Below are positions 23,497 through 36,700 of a stretch of DNA of 64,000 nt, piece by piece. This DNA comes from Paralichthys olivaceus. Taxonomy: Eukaryota > Chordata > Actinopteri > Pleuronectiformes > Paralichthyidae. The translations under genes were made by a program, and so were the position numbers. Under the pieces are notes generated by a model. It did not search any database. It saw nothing but the letters and a program-made list of their open reading frames with translations, and was not told where the DNA came from. The stretch is taken from positions 17,651,501-17,715,500 of the forward strand of contig NC_091099.1 in NCBI RefSeq assembly GCF_024713975.1. Reading direction: 5' to 3'. Each line of letters begins with the position of its first letter. The first letter of the stretch is position 1.

Positions 23497-23855
23497 TGTG
23501 GCGTTTGACCACGCCACGGGGTTCCCCTCACGACAGCCAGAGACAGACCAGTCCAACCATTGCGTGTTCAACATCCTTTATTGCCTCCCAACTGAAACTT
23601 ACAACATGTAACTTAACTGTCCAGCACTTTCTGCTGGACCTTCAGCTTCACCCAGTGTTCTCCGTGTTCTTTTTGTGCCTTCTCGAGAGTTCTCTGCGTC
23701 TCAGAGCGTTTCTTGTGTTCTCTCAGTGTGTCCCCCGTGTTCCTCTGAGCTGCCTCCTTTTAACGTCTGAGGATCAATCAGCTAACAGCTCTCACCTGTG
23801 CTGATTGATCCTCAGTGGTGCAGGTGAAGGTTCTCGCCACCCCTTCACCTCCACA
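23497..23855 (-). repeat. LTR, 5' copy of the element (right)
   Basis: 359 bp, TG...CA ends. Same U3 inverted repeat (23767-23782 and 23800-23815) and AATAAA as the other copy. Followed directly by the GTGAT target duplication at 23856-23860. Confidence 0.93.
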
Positions 23856-23898
23856 GTGATGATACCTCCTGAGGCTGTGGATCAGGAGGTATCATCAC
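23856..23898. repeat. Perfect 17-bp inverted repeat (hairpin) at the LTR insertion point
   Basis: GTGATGATACCTCCTGA (23856-23872) and its exact reverse complement (23882-23898) flank a 9-base loop. The first five bases are also the target duplication of the LTR element, so the element inserted at the foot of a pre-existing palindrome. Confidence 0.9.
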
Positions 23899-26322
23899 TT
23901 TATGAGACTTAAATTACAAAGTTAAATGAGACCTTTCCGTTCCTGAACTCCACAGATCATTATGGTATTTGTGTTATTAACAACCACCTCTGACACTGTT
24001 TTGTTGAGCAGATATGTGAGTTGAAATAAATCACTTCTCTTTGTTGTTGAGAGGCACTGTTTAAACGAATGTCGTCCTTTTCTAGGAACACTCTTGTTGG
24101 AAATGTAAAGGGGGGGTTAGAGAAAGGCCTCTGTAGGCATGTTCGGTTTCTAAGCTTCTGTGACTGTATATGGTATCAGCCATTGTGAAAACCAAACTGC
24201 CTGTGTCGCACCATGATGCACTGCTCACTGTTGGTGGGCTCCTCTTCCACCCTGAACATCCAGATGCCAAAATAAAGGGACGAGACTGAAGTGGTATTTC
24301 TAATAAGAGAGTTACATTATCTCATGCAGTTGAGAATAGATTATAATGCTGCGCTACACTTAGTTTAACTGGTGGGGACATAAACACACTGCAGGTGTGT
24401 CACATCAGTGTAAGGGGAGGTAAAACACTAAGTGGTGCATGATATAAATGAAATAAAGTGTGATGTCAAGTTGACTCCGTGAGCTCATGTCACATGGACT
24501 CCCAGCACAACTTCTAATGTTGACATGAGAAGGTGGTTTTCTCCCCCTCCTTACTATTTCGATTGTTTACACACTCTCTGTGTAATTTAAAAGGAGAGTG
24601 TGTTGAATTATGAGCTCAGCTGAAAATTCACTTCATGGATGTCTATGGGTTTAGCAAAATCTGGTTTAATGATTAGTATTAAATAAAGTTCTTCAACAAC
24701 ATTTTTCATACAAAAATATAATTGAATTTGTGGTTCTATAATTCTATAACACATATTATAACCACATTATATTCAAAAACATACATCTGTAAAATGGCAA
24801 TGTTAACTTTCTGTTTCTGCATCATTTGAGCTTCTAACTAACTTACGATGGATCATTTGCAACTGATTCCATCATAATGACTGTGAGTAAAAGTAAAGAA
24901 AGGGCAACTTTGTGTTGTACAGTGAATATTGAAATATATATGAAAAGGGTTGTCTTGTTTATTAATTTTTTAGAAGTTTATTAGTGGATTTTACAACCTT
25001 TTGTTCAACAGAACAAAAAATATGAATGCAGAGATATAGGTCTATGTTGATTACAGTAGGTCCTTAGACCACTTGATAAATATTAGACTACAATGAGTGT
25101 TCTTTTATTTTATTTAGTTATTGCTCCAATGTTGAGACAATTAGTTTTAATGTTTGATTTATTCAGAATGATTTTCTCTGTCAGACTGTTTGTCGGCTCT
25201 GCACTTTGACATGAGAGTGTTTGGCACCTGTTGGGACGGCTGTCAGACTTTCTTTTAGACTTGATGGTTGATGGCAGCTGATTATTGTGCAAATGTTCCA
25301 GGAGATGTTTTTATAAAGCTGGGTGTTAGCACATGGTGACTGGAAATGTTGTGAAGGCTGAAGGTGAATGAAGCTGCATATTGTTTGCAAGTCTATGCAC
25401 TCTTCAAACATTTTATCTTTGAGCACTTGAGATTATGCATTTTAGTCTTTCGGGCAGAGGGAGTCATGCAGTTGGCGTCTTGGCACATAATCACATGGCT
25501 TTACTATATTACATAAGTGGATTAACTTTGGGAAATGACCACTAAAAGAGCAGGCCAGAACACAGATGTATTATTGTTTTATTAGAGGCTTTAGGTAGTA
25601 GATTGATTGCTGTGGATATACACTGGATTGTAGATTATATACTTTGGAAGCGTCATGCTAGAATTAGAATTCAGCATCTGTAAGGAAATATAAAGGCTCA
25701 GTGGTCTGAGGCAGTGGACTGTCAGTGGACCAAGGAGTCAACGATTATTGTGATGAATGAGGGCTGATGTTTTTTTACCACAGCGGATCTGAAAGCCCCT
25801 CATTTATATTCAGGAAATACGTTCACAAACAGCCTTATGGAATTCAGATCACCCTCAACAAAATGGTCCCACAAGACTAATTCCAAATCACTGGAGAACT
25901 GCATCCATGATTGAAGTTTGAAAAGCTGCAACTGAGAAATAGATGCCGACCAGCTCCTCCAATTCTTCATAACATTATTAGTTTTAGTAAAAGTAAAATG
26001 ACAAATTCATAAATTGTTTTACTTTCAGTATAAGGAATGAGAGTAGTGTGAGCGGTTTCTCTGTTTCGAGGCTAAGCAGGGGAATACAGCTAGGCTAGGC
26101 TACGATAAAATAAGATAAGCTATTATAAACTAAGATGAGCTAAACTGAAATAAACTTAGATAGGATTAACTAAGATAAGCTATGATGAGCTAAGATAAGC
26201 TAATATAAACCAAACTGAGCTAAACTGAAATAAAATAACACAAGCTTACAAGTTGCCTGCTGTAGCATCATATTTATCAGACAAACATTAGAGGTTTATC
26301 TAACTTAGTAAGAAAGTGATTG
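23899..26322. other. Region without a recognised gene
   Basis: AT-rich; no ORF resembles a known protein. A degenerate GATAAG/CTAA-rich tract occupies its end (26083-26245). Confidence 0.4.
26083..26245. repeat. Degenerate GATAAG/CTAAGATAAG-rich tract
   Basis: Irregular repeats of words such as AAGATAAGCTA and AAGATGAGCTAA over about 160 bp. Similar words recur in a cald1 intron at 39068-39275. Confidence 0.7.
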
Positions 26323-26327
26323 AGCCC

Positions 26328-26584
26328 TGAGGCAGTCGACCATGACGCAGCAGCCAGAGACGAACCATTCGGTCTTTAACATCACTTTACTAATGCAAAA
26401 CAAAACTCATGAACATTAAACTTAAAGTGCCAGCATTTTCAGCTACAGCTTTAGAGCTCAGGCTTGTCTCTGTGTGTCCTCGTCTCTCCACGTGTCCGTC
26501 TCTTTTGTACCAGAGCATCAATCAGCTAACAGCTCTGACCTGCGCTGAATGATCCGGTCCAGGTGAAGGTGCTCTCCCTCCACA
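26328..26584 (-). mobile_element. Solo LTR related to the 21.8-23.9 kb element
   Basis: 257 bp with TG...CA ends, flanked by the 5-bp duplication AGCCC (26323-26327 and 26585-26589). It shares with the complete element the words CAGCCAGAGACGAACCA, ATCAATCAGCTAACAGCTCT and CAGGTGAAGGT and the CCTCCACA end, but is diverged and has lost the perfect U3 palindrome. It probably arose by LTR-LTR recombination of an older insertion. Confidence 0.87.
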
Positions 26585-27464
26585 AGCCCATTTTATCAAA
26601 ATGATGGAAACATTGTTTTGAAAAACATAGAGCAAAGATTTTCAAAATCTTGTGCAACTATTTTGGGGGATTTGAGGTCACAAGATATCATGATTATGAA
26701 CTATGAACAAGAACAAATCACATTTCCAAACCAAGATGCATCGAATCAGTTTTTTCTGTCACAGCTTTGTACTGATTCCTCTGTTAATGTAATTTCTACC
26801 AGTGAACCAGATGATGTGTAGACTTGAGTGTTTTAAGATGTACCTTCAATGGTTAGATTCTGACAAAAACTCAAATAAAATCCATTCCACACACAAATAT
26901 AGACAATGTTTGTTAGAATTAGTGTAAATAGGAAACAGCATTGCTCAAACTGAGGTCAGAGCATCAACATGCTGCAGGTCAGCTTGACAGAAAACAACGT
27001 CAGAAAGTCATTAACTCCTTGAAAATAAATCTCAACCCTCTGTATGAAGATAACAACTAATATAAAATGATACATGGTAATGTTGTGAGAAGTACTGATT
27101 AATGCCAGGATGCTCGAATGCTTCAGTTTATTAAAGATTGATGAAATTCATATGAAATACCTGGCCTGAGGGAGAACAGGAGGACATCAGGGTTTCAAAT
27201 AAAAAGGAATAAAGACTAAACCAGATCTACAGCACATCAGATCGAGATAAGATAAACTAAGAGAAATAATTTGAACGAGTCTGAAATCAGAGATCAGGGA
27301 GGAGAGAGGGAGACAGAGAAGGAGTCAGGATGAGGAGGAGGAGGAGGAGGAGGTGGGAGGCTGTGAGAGATCGAGAGGGGAGCACAGAGGCAGGCTTTGC
27401 CTTTTCTGGTAGTTAAACGCTACTGAAAGAACAAGCAGGAATTCTCTGTGCTGCAGAGCGGCTG

Positions 27465-27547
27465 GGATATAAACCAGACTGTAGAAGTAGATGTATGAAG
27501 GAGCAGAAACACTGCTGTCTATGGACTAAATTTCAGCCACTGTTCAG
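27465..27547 (+). promoter_or_regulatory. cald1: Candidate proximal cald1 promoter and leader exon
   Basis: GGATATAAACC (27465-27475) resembles a TATA box; about 70 bp later a donor (TTCAG then gtattg, cut after 27547) closes a possible leader exon. The next acceptor (27753-27754) opens the exon that contains the caldesmon ATG. A (GGA)n-rich stretch lies at 27330-27360. Confidence 0.45.
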
Positions 27548-27784
27548 GTATTGTAAACCAACAGACTCTGTTTGAGTTTTTGTTACACTATTAAGCTGTC
27601 TCTAATTTGATTACTGCTTCTTCTGGAGTTTAGCATATTTACTCTGTCACACTGGGATTTTGTTACTTATTGAATATCCCAACAGTGTGTACTGAGACTG
27701 GATGGATTTATGATTGATCAGTAATTGTTCTTTAAAGAACTTCTTGTCTTTCAGTGAGAAAGTGAGGAGAATCTTTTGGGCATC

Positions 27785-30700
27785 ATGGACGATGACTTTG
27801 ACCGCCGCATGGAGCTGAGGAGGCAAAGGAGAGAGCAGATGCGTCTCGATACTGAAAAGTAAGTGAGCGCTCTCAGAACATGTAAACATGTGCAAAAGAA
27901 ACATGCATAAAGATAAATATACCGTCACTGACTTGACACTTTGCCACACAGACAAACAGTTTGGAGAACGTGAGTGAAAGTCAGACAAAAAAAGCTGAAT
28001 GCATATGTGAAAATCATGCAAACATTAGAAAAGGACAGGCAACATCCCACACTGCATCATCTTCAATCCAAGCCTCATAGTTTTAGCAGGGTTTGACTCA
28101 TATATGTTCAGTAGACCACACTGATCATCAGGAACTAGCATTGCCACACATTTATAAACCATATCTGCTGTTGCTCCCAGTTATTAGACAGCAGGAGGAA
28201 GTCATCAGTGTTGTGTGGAGCTGTTTATTCCAGAGGAGCCACTTCTAGAGGCGTTAACAATAGTTTTCCTTGCACCTTTAAACTATGCACAGTGTGTGTG
28301 AGTGATTTTGTGAGTGCCTGTGTGACTCCACATGGAGCAGCGGATCGGAGCAGACCAGATTTGGATGGAGCTCAGATGATGACAGGTTAATGATCTTGAG
28401 TGATTTTTTCATTAGTTACAGAGTCACTCAACTGTGCTGCTGTTTGGTATTGTCCCTCGCTCTCTGTCATCTCCTCTACCTCACTCTCTGTCCTCAGATA
28501 CATATTATAAAGTCGACTCTAGGAGTGAAATGTGCACTTGTGTGAGTAAAGTTGCATTTTATTTTAATCCTTGGATAATCTACATATAAATTGTGAGGAG
28601 ATGGGAAGAAATTCATAGAAACTCATTGTCTAAGTTGTGAATACATTTTTATAAATAAGTACAAGCAGTTTAAGAGCCACTGAAAAACAATATGAAGCAA
28701 ACAAACCATACTCTGCTGTGAAACCCCTGAAATTGTGGATAAAGTCTTGGCTTTCTTAACATGTCTACTGTTTGGTTGAGTTGCCACTCAAGCATTGGAC
28801 TTCTTGTCGCTTGCTGGTGCCAATACCTGTTTAAAACAACAGTTCATCACTGAAGATCAATGAATCCTGGGATATTTTGGGCTGGGAAGGATCCACCCAA
28901 TAGAGCATTTGAAGGAGCCGCAGCTCCTGAAAGCTACAGCTACAGTTTAGTTAAGTCAGAAATTATTGATAGACAACCTATAAATGTTTGGTATTTAGTT
29001 TTTTTAATGGGATTTGTTCAAAATCTAAAATACCATCATAAAGAAAGAGGTGGCAGGAGCACAACTGGTGTCCCTCAAACCACTGGTGCTCATGGAACGG
29101 AATATATGTCAAAAAAATGGTTTGATGTTTGATGTTTTATTTGAAAAATGTAAAAAGACTTTTACATACTGTAACAAATGAGTGTTCATTTGCTTTTCTA
29201 CCTTTCATTCTGTTCTCCTGTTGCCCTCATCATATTTCCCCCTATTTATCATAGTTTCACATCCCTCATCTGGAAATGCAACAGTAAAACTCTTACAGCA
29301 GCCCCACAGCGGTTCTCCAGCTTGAGGTGGAGTAATATCTAATTGAATGACTTCCTCAGTGATTACTTGAGGCGACCCACTCTATTCGGCGGAACCTTTG
29401 CCCGGGGATTTGTTAGATTTCCGCCTAATTTGGGTTTTTGTTTCTGTTCTGAAGACAGAGAGGATTCTTGTGGTTCTCTTCCAACTCTTCCTCTCCCAAC
29501 ATCTGTAAATCATTGTGCAGCGGATTCAAGATGAGCAGAGGGAAGTAATACCCATGTACTACCAATGGGCCATTTCAAGCTCTCTCTCTGCCTCATAAAG
29601 CCTGGTAATGCTTGGGAAGACACCCAGGCTGGCACGCTCGAGAGTCTCACTGTGAATGTTCTCACAGTAGAATGAAGGTCAATGGATGGATGTGAGAGGA
29701 TGGAGGGGAAAACAGGAGGGCAACATTTTTGGCAATTGCATCTCATCTATAATCTGCACATAATAGCCTATATTGTTAGTTTTCTAGAAAGATTTTTTTA
29801 TTCCGTCATCTTTCCCCTTTTTCTAGCCTTTCTCTTGTGCTGCGATTAAATGTTCTTTGCAATGCTCAGTTCCAAGGGGGCAATTCTTCCGTTTCTTCAA
29901 TGTGACAATTGTATCTCAGACACACAGAGAGTGTGTGTTTCTTATTATTTCATAGCCTGTTCTCATTCCGTTGTGGCTTCCAGTCTTGATTATGTCTTTT
30001 GATGTGAGCTGAAATCGTCTGGCTTGTATCAGCGGTTTACCACCTGGGGGTCGAGATACCTCAAAGGGAACAGAGATAATTTTTAAGGGTCGCTGGATAC
30101 TTCTGTTACACAACATAATGATATGTCTCAATATTTCCCCCTTCCCTCTGGGGACATTTTATATTAGCTGTTCTTCTCTAAAATAGACCAGAATTATTTC
30201 TACCAATTTTGCACATTGAGCATCATTGCAGGTCTACAGAGAATTATCTCTCTTTCCTTTCATTTCCACTCTGTTCTCATGTTGGCCAATATGCCTCATC
30301 ATCTTTTTCTCCATTTGTTTTGTTTCACATCCCTTGGGTTGCTCCTCTGGAAATATAACAATAACATTTAAGTAAAAAAAATTTGTAGCTCCTGAGGGAG
30401 CTGTGTTAACATGAAATCTGATTAATTGTCTCATGTAACATCTGGCAGCATCAAATAAAGCTTGTAAAAAAGGCCAAAGACTGCATTATCCATTGCTAAC
30501 ATAACAATTCTCTGACTGTATGGTGGTCAAGTTGCATTATAAGTATTGTGCATAACAGGTTTTGACAGGGAAGAAAAATGTGAAGAAGAAAGAAGACAAT
30601 ATTTACACTGTCCATTATGAGTCTCACAATGGGATAGGTGTGAAATGCACAACCAGTAGAGAACTGTTTTAAGGCCTGACATAGTCTGAAGTGATGGGCT

Positions 30701-33700
30701 TTAGAGGCGAATGTTATTTTATTTCAAGGGACCATAAAAAAGTTTGGAAACTGGTTTATACACATGGATGAGAATAGTGGCATGGGACTCTTTCCATGCA
30801 GGTCAACACAGGGTCAAGTGCTCTGAGAACAAAGTAAATTCCCACTGTCTTCATGTTCACTCTGGTTTACAAATGTTGTTGATGACTTGATTTCAGTAAG
30901 TTACAGGTTAATGACTGTACATGCTTTTCCCCAGTGTGTGCCTCATTATGGAGTAAAAATACAGGAATGTCTTTCATCCTTTGACCAACACATTGATGTG
31001 TTTCTGCATGTGTGATGGTTCAGGGGGGGTTGCACCAACGATGATGATGAGGAGGAAGCGCGGGAGCAAAGGAGACGTGCGAGAGAGGAGAGGAAGAAGA
31101 TGAGGGACTCTGAGGAGTCTGGTACTACTGATGCTGTCAACAGTAACAGGTACAGTGAGGATGAGGGGACAAGAACTACGAAGGGTACTGTTGTGGGACA
31201 AAACAGAGGAACTTGGGTATGATAGTCACGATACAGAAAAATAGAAACCTCTAAGTTTAGCTTCTAAATCAAAGCAGAGAAAAGGACTTGAGCCTTTTTT
31301 AGTTTAGAGGTGACTGGTTTCACCTTGTTGGATATCGTCCACACCAAACAATTCATAGAGCAACATTTTACCTGGAAAACTGTTGACAGGGTCATTTTGT
31401 AAAACTCCCACAGTGAGAGCAGTTTAGTGAGTGAGTGCACAGAATCACTCAAACTGAAGCACAGGAGAGTGGACAAACAAATATGAGCAGGAGCAGATTT
31501 CCATGTAAGGAGGGGCAGTTTGAGAGAGCGCGCTGAGAGGGATGGAAATCTTTACGAAATCTGTGCACAATTTGAAGATGTAATGCTCCAACAGCACTGT
31601 AACTTTATAGAGTGAGTCAGGTACCAACAAAAAACTGAGCTGATACTTGAGTTTACATGCATTGAAAGAAAAATTGGAGTAAGAATTTGGTATTTTAGAG
31701 AAAACAACAGATAAATTTAACTCCAAATACTTTTGCAAGTACTTGGGACCAACATGGTACAGTACTGGGTAACAAAAGTTTGATAAAAATGGTAGGCCAC
31801 GAATAAACCTGTCCATACTGTGATTAATCAGGAAAACTTAAAGACCAGCAAACATTATATTACATATTATTGTTTAATATCAAATATTAGCTATGTTTGA
31901 ACCACCAACAGTTGGCCCAATATGTTTTATTATCTGATCACTTTATTCTCAGATAAATAATAGACACCTTTTTTTGCACTTCACGAAGATATGTTTGTTT
32001 TTTGTGTTGTTTTTTTTATCTGAAGTAGACATGATAATCAATACCTGTAGTGTAACTGAACTCTGCTCCTTCATATCGAGTTTTCTCCTTTCAACAATGT
32101 TTGTTTATGAGTGAAACAACCCAGTGCATTTTATATTACACAGTTATGATACACAGACTAATATCAAGTGTTTTTTTTTAAATTATACTGTAAAAGGTTG
32201 TTAACACCAATATCCTCACACTTCTTTATTTGTTGGCACCGAACTTGACCTGCATTTAGGTATTGATAATCACTTCTAGTATCAATATTTGGAACTGCTT
32301 CCAGTGACTGTGCCCTTCTTTGAATGATTTCCACAGCAGAACGATTCTTGACTTACAGGAAATATGACAGTAATGGGGACTTTAGAGATTCAGCTTTAAC
32401 TGGACTTGAATTTCAGACTCTGCTTCTTTATGAACGTATCAATCTCACGTTTCTACAGTGTTGAAGAGACCGAATCCTTCTCCACCACCACTGACACCAC
32501 CAGTGCTGGAGGTGCAGATGATGACCAGGCTTTGCTGGAGCGCCTGGCCAAGAGGGAGGAGCGCAGGCAGAAGAGAATGAAGGAGGCGATGGAGAGACAG
32601 AAGGAGTTAGACCCCACCATCGACACCGCTGAAGGCACAGATGGCACATTGGAAGAGGCGTCCTCCATAAGCAACAGCAGCAGTCAGCAGCGTACAGAGG
32701 AGGAGGAAGAGAAGGAGGAGGAGCGGGAGCAGGTGGCAGAGGCGGATACGAACTCCTGGAAGAAAGAGGAAGAAGATGAGAAGGAAGAAGAGAAGGTAAA
32801 GATGAGTTTCCAGCTTTTTTTCTTGTGAGAATATGTATTTAAAACAAAATATTCTGGAGGGTTTATTTCTCTTGGCAGGAATCTGTTGAAGACTCAGGAT
32901 CATCAGCCACAAGAAATAAGGTACGATCTCTTCTTTTAGCTTCTTCCGATAACTTGATTTCTATTGATCTACATCAAGAAAATAAATAAATCTAATTTAT
33001 CTCATAGGAGGAGATTGAAGAGGTTGATCAAGGAAAAGAAGAGGAAGCCGTTCCCGATGTTGACAATGAGCAAGAAGAAAGAAAGAGGAAAGAAGAGGAG
33101 GAAAGACAGCAAAAAGAAATGGAAGAAAAGCTAAGGATAGAAGAGAAGGAGAGGCAACAAAGGGAAATGGACGAAAAGCTGAAGAGAGAGGAAGAAGAGA
33201 GGCAGCAAAAGGAGGAAGAGGAGATGAAGAAGAGGAAAGAGGAGGAACAACAACAGAAACAAATGAAGGAGAGGCTGAGAGAGGAGGAAGAAGAAAAACT
33301 GAAAAAAGAGATGGAGGGGAAAAAAGAGGAGGAAACACAGAAAAGGGAGAGGGAGGAGAGACAGAAGAAAGAGGAGGAGGAGAAGCGGCAGAAGGAAACA
33401 GAAGAGCGGCTGAAAAAGGAGGAGGAGGAAAAACACAAAAAGGAGATGGAGGCACAGAAGAAGAAGGAAGAGGAAGAGATGCGGAGAAAAGAGATGGAGG
33501 AGAAGAAGAAAAAGGAAGAGGAGGAAAAGAAGAAGAAGAAGGAGCTGGAGGAAAAGAAAAAGAAGGAGGAGGAGGAAAAGCGGAAAAGGGAGGCAGAGGA
33601 TAAAAAGAAAAAAGAGGAGGAGGATAAACGTAAAAAGAGAGAGATGGAGGAAAAAAAGAAGAAAGAGGAGGTATTGAACTGAAACTTTTGTTTTATGTCC

Positions 33701-36700
33701 CAATTTTTGAATTCACAGAACAGATCAAATCTAAAGCAAATCCATGTTTCATTCATTTCATATTGTATTAATCTTGTTCTTTTTTCTTCTGGGTTCAGGA
33801 GGAAAAGCTAAAAAGATTTGGTTTTAAGGAAAAGGTAAAGAAAAATTGTTTCATTTAAAACACCTAAAAACGTTGTCAGCTGAAGATTTACAGTTCAGTG
33901 GGGTTTTTATGTCTAAATTGTTTCTTTCTCTTTGAAAGAATGAACCAGCAAAACAGAACGGAGCCTTCATTGAGAACAAGCTCAAGAAAACGTCAAGGTA
34001 AATCTTCCCAGACACTAATGTGACACAATGTTTTTAACTTACACTTTCATGTATGATTGTCTTTGTCATTTCTGTTATTGCTCATTTATTTCATACAACT
34101 TTATAATAAGAGTTGTACAAATGGAAAATGCACTCAATGTAACCACTACTTTTATTTTTATAATTTACAGTTTAAATCATTTTAAAGTCACCTGTAGCTA
34201 AAACATGTGGATGTGTATATGTGTGTTGGTCATTAAACAACTTCCTGTGCAGGGACAATGCTCCCTCCACGAAGGCAGACGACGTGGAGCGAAAGGAGGC
34301 TGAACATAAGCTCCAGGAGCTGAAGCGCCGGCGAAACGACGCAGAGAGCGAAGAGTTTGAGAAGATGAAGCAGAAGCAGCAGGGCGCAGAAGCCGAGCTG
34401 GAGGAGCTGAAGAAGAAGAGAGAGGACAGGAGGAAGATCCTGGAGGAGGAGGAGAAGCAGAGGAAACAGGAGCTGGAGGACAAGAAAGCCAAAGAACAGG
34501 TCAGAGTGAATTCATTGTAACACACAAATATTCCACACATGTAAAACTTTCTAAGGAACGGAGATGTAAAACAACACTTTGGTTTAATTTGATTGTTGTG
34601 CCGAAGGTGTGACTGTAAATTGTGGCTTTGGTAACAGGAGGAGAGGAAGAGGATGAAGGAGGAGATAGAGAAGAGGAGGGCAGAGGCTGCAGAGAAGAAG
34701 AAACAGAAAGAGGAGGACTCCACAAAACCTGCCTTTGCTATCAGTCCCAAAGGTTCCTCCAAGGTGAGTGTTTAACCAGAGGTTCAGACACATACAGATG
34801 TTTTATAACAATGAAACATTTATTTCCATAAACAGGGTTTCGGGATTCCTATTGATAATACACAGTCAACAGTTGGAATTGAAAAATGGGGGGAAATCTT
34901 TACTTGATCATCTACCCTAAGTATTTTACATATTCCAGCACGCAAATACCCAGTGGTACAAGTTCAATATGCAGTCATTTTAAACAGCAGAATAACATTT
35001 CACTGGCAACATTAGCTTTTGTGTTTCCTGACACCCTTCAATTGACACTTTAGCACCAGACCAACTATTAATAGAGAAATAAACAGAAATATTTTGATAT
35101 GTAGGTTGTCACTGAAAGACTTAATCCACTGCTATGTCACAATAAGCGGTGGGTGTTTGTGCTACCCACCCTCACATTGGATCAGATTCACAGAAACAGC
35201 TAGGAGTCAGGACAGCAAGCAGACAGATGCTCGATCATAAAGAGCAAGCAGGGAAGAACAGGTGTCTCAGTAGTTAGCTCTGGGTTTTACGATGTGTGAT
35301 GGGTGCAGAGCCGGGGCTTGGTGGCAGCAGGCGGTTCTTGATTGAACGATTATTGGCAACAGTTGTAATCAGAGGAAGAGACAGGATCGACCTGCCAGCC
35401 ACGTCCTGTGTATCAGACACACACTCACAGACAGAGTGAGAGACGGACAGGACACACAGGGGGAAGGGAAAGCGAGAGACGAAAAGGAGGGAGGAGAACT
35501 TCAGATTCCTACAACAAGATGTATCATAAGTTATCAGGAATAAAAAATATATACATATCATGGTATATATCATAATAAATATCCTTAAAATAATGTATAA
35601 ATGTAAATGAACCTTGGTTCTTTATGTATTTAGAACCTCCACACTGTGAAGAGGATGAGGCAGGGTTCATGAGCGCTGGGTGTGCTACCCTTCTGCTGGC
35701 TTCTGGATGTTTTGACTGAAAGACTGGAATCGGGTACTTTGAGATAAATAGGGACTTTCCTGAGCAGTGCCGAGTTGTTGTGGCAGAGTCCCCAAAAAAG
35801 AAATAGACCTGAAAATGACCATAATTAGTTAAACATACTAACATGACCTCATCGAACTCGCAGCAGGAAAGACTTGCATCTCATATTAGGTCAAACAACT
35901 CCTTTTCAGCACTGTGACCATGTTTATCTCTCTGATCTGTATTTTTTTTCTACAGTTCCACAGCTACGTCCCTTTATCTTTGGTTTGGCTAATTTATTTT
36001 TTCAATGTTGATATTAGACTTATATTAATAGATAAGATAAGAATTTAAAAAAAAATGCTGTCTGCCATTTGAGCTCTACTCAAATATGGCAGTAGATGAT
36101 TTACGATGCATTTTCTTGCTGGAGTATTTTTGGAGGAATGTTCAGAATTATGTGTGTATAAGGTCTGATTCATTTTTAACGGTATTCCTCATCCCACACA
36201 CCATGTTGTGTGTTAGTGTGTGTGTGTGTGTGTTTGCGTGTCCTTGCTCTGTTACAACCAAACTCAATCACTCAGGCCCCAACCAGTACAATGTTCAGTA
36301 GCAGTACAGAGAGACCTTCCCAGAGACAGACTGGTCGGCCTCTCAATGAGATTGTGTTGGAGACAAGAAAAAAAAACAGAACAGCTCGGCCGAGTCCTAA
36401 CTTATGAGAGCATGTCAGCTACGTTGATTTATTACTTAAAACGTGATGTTTTGTTCTGTGCAGATCGGAGAGAAGGCAGAATTCTTGAGCAAATCTGCCC
36501 AGAAAAGGTGAGAAATAAAAGTTTTTTTCCCAGGAAATTAATACACCAAGGGTTAGTGAGTCTTATTAAAGTAAACTGTGTTGGTCATCTTTGCAGCACT
36601 GCAGCAAGAGTGTCACACACTCCACTTGTCTCCAAGATAGGCAACAGACTGGACCAGTACACTTCTGCACTCCAGGTGAGATGAGACAACATTGTTCACT

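Larger units (their letters stand above)
21764..23855 (-). mobile_element. Complete non-autonomous LTR retrotransposon (2.09 kb)
   Basis: Two direct repeats of 361 bp (21764-22124) and 359 bp (23497-23855) begin TG and end CA and are flanked by the duplication GTGAT. On the minus strand the 5' LTR is the right-hand copy. One base inside it lies an 18-nt primer-binding site (rc of 23478-23495, starting TGGCACC) that matches the tRNA-Lys(UUU) type with two differences. A purine-rich tract ending GGTGGGGGTA abuts the 3' LTR. The 1.37-kb interior has no recognisable gag, protease, reverse transcriptase or integrase; it consists of one open frame built mostly of two tandem-repeat arrays. Mobilisation would need enzymes from another element. 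Confidence 0.93.

Noticed and set aside
33028-33756. Long minus-strand ORFs (up to 242 codons) opposite cald1 exon 5
   Set aside because: Shadows of the GAG/AAG-rich coding strand; they encode only Ser/Phe- or Leu/Phe-rich runs and ignore the exon boundaries that fit caldesmon.
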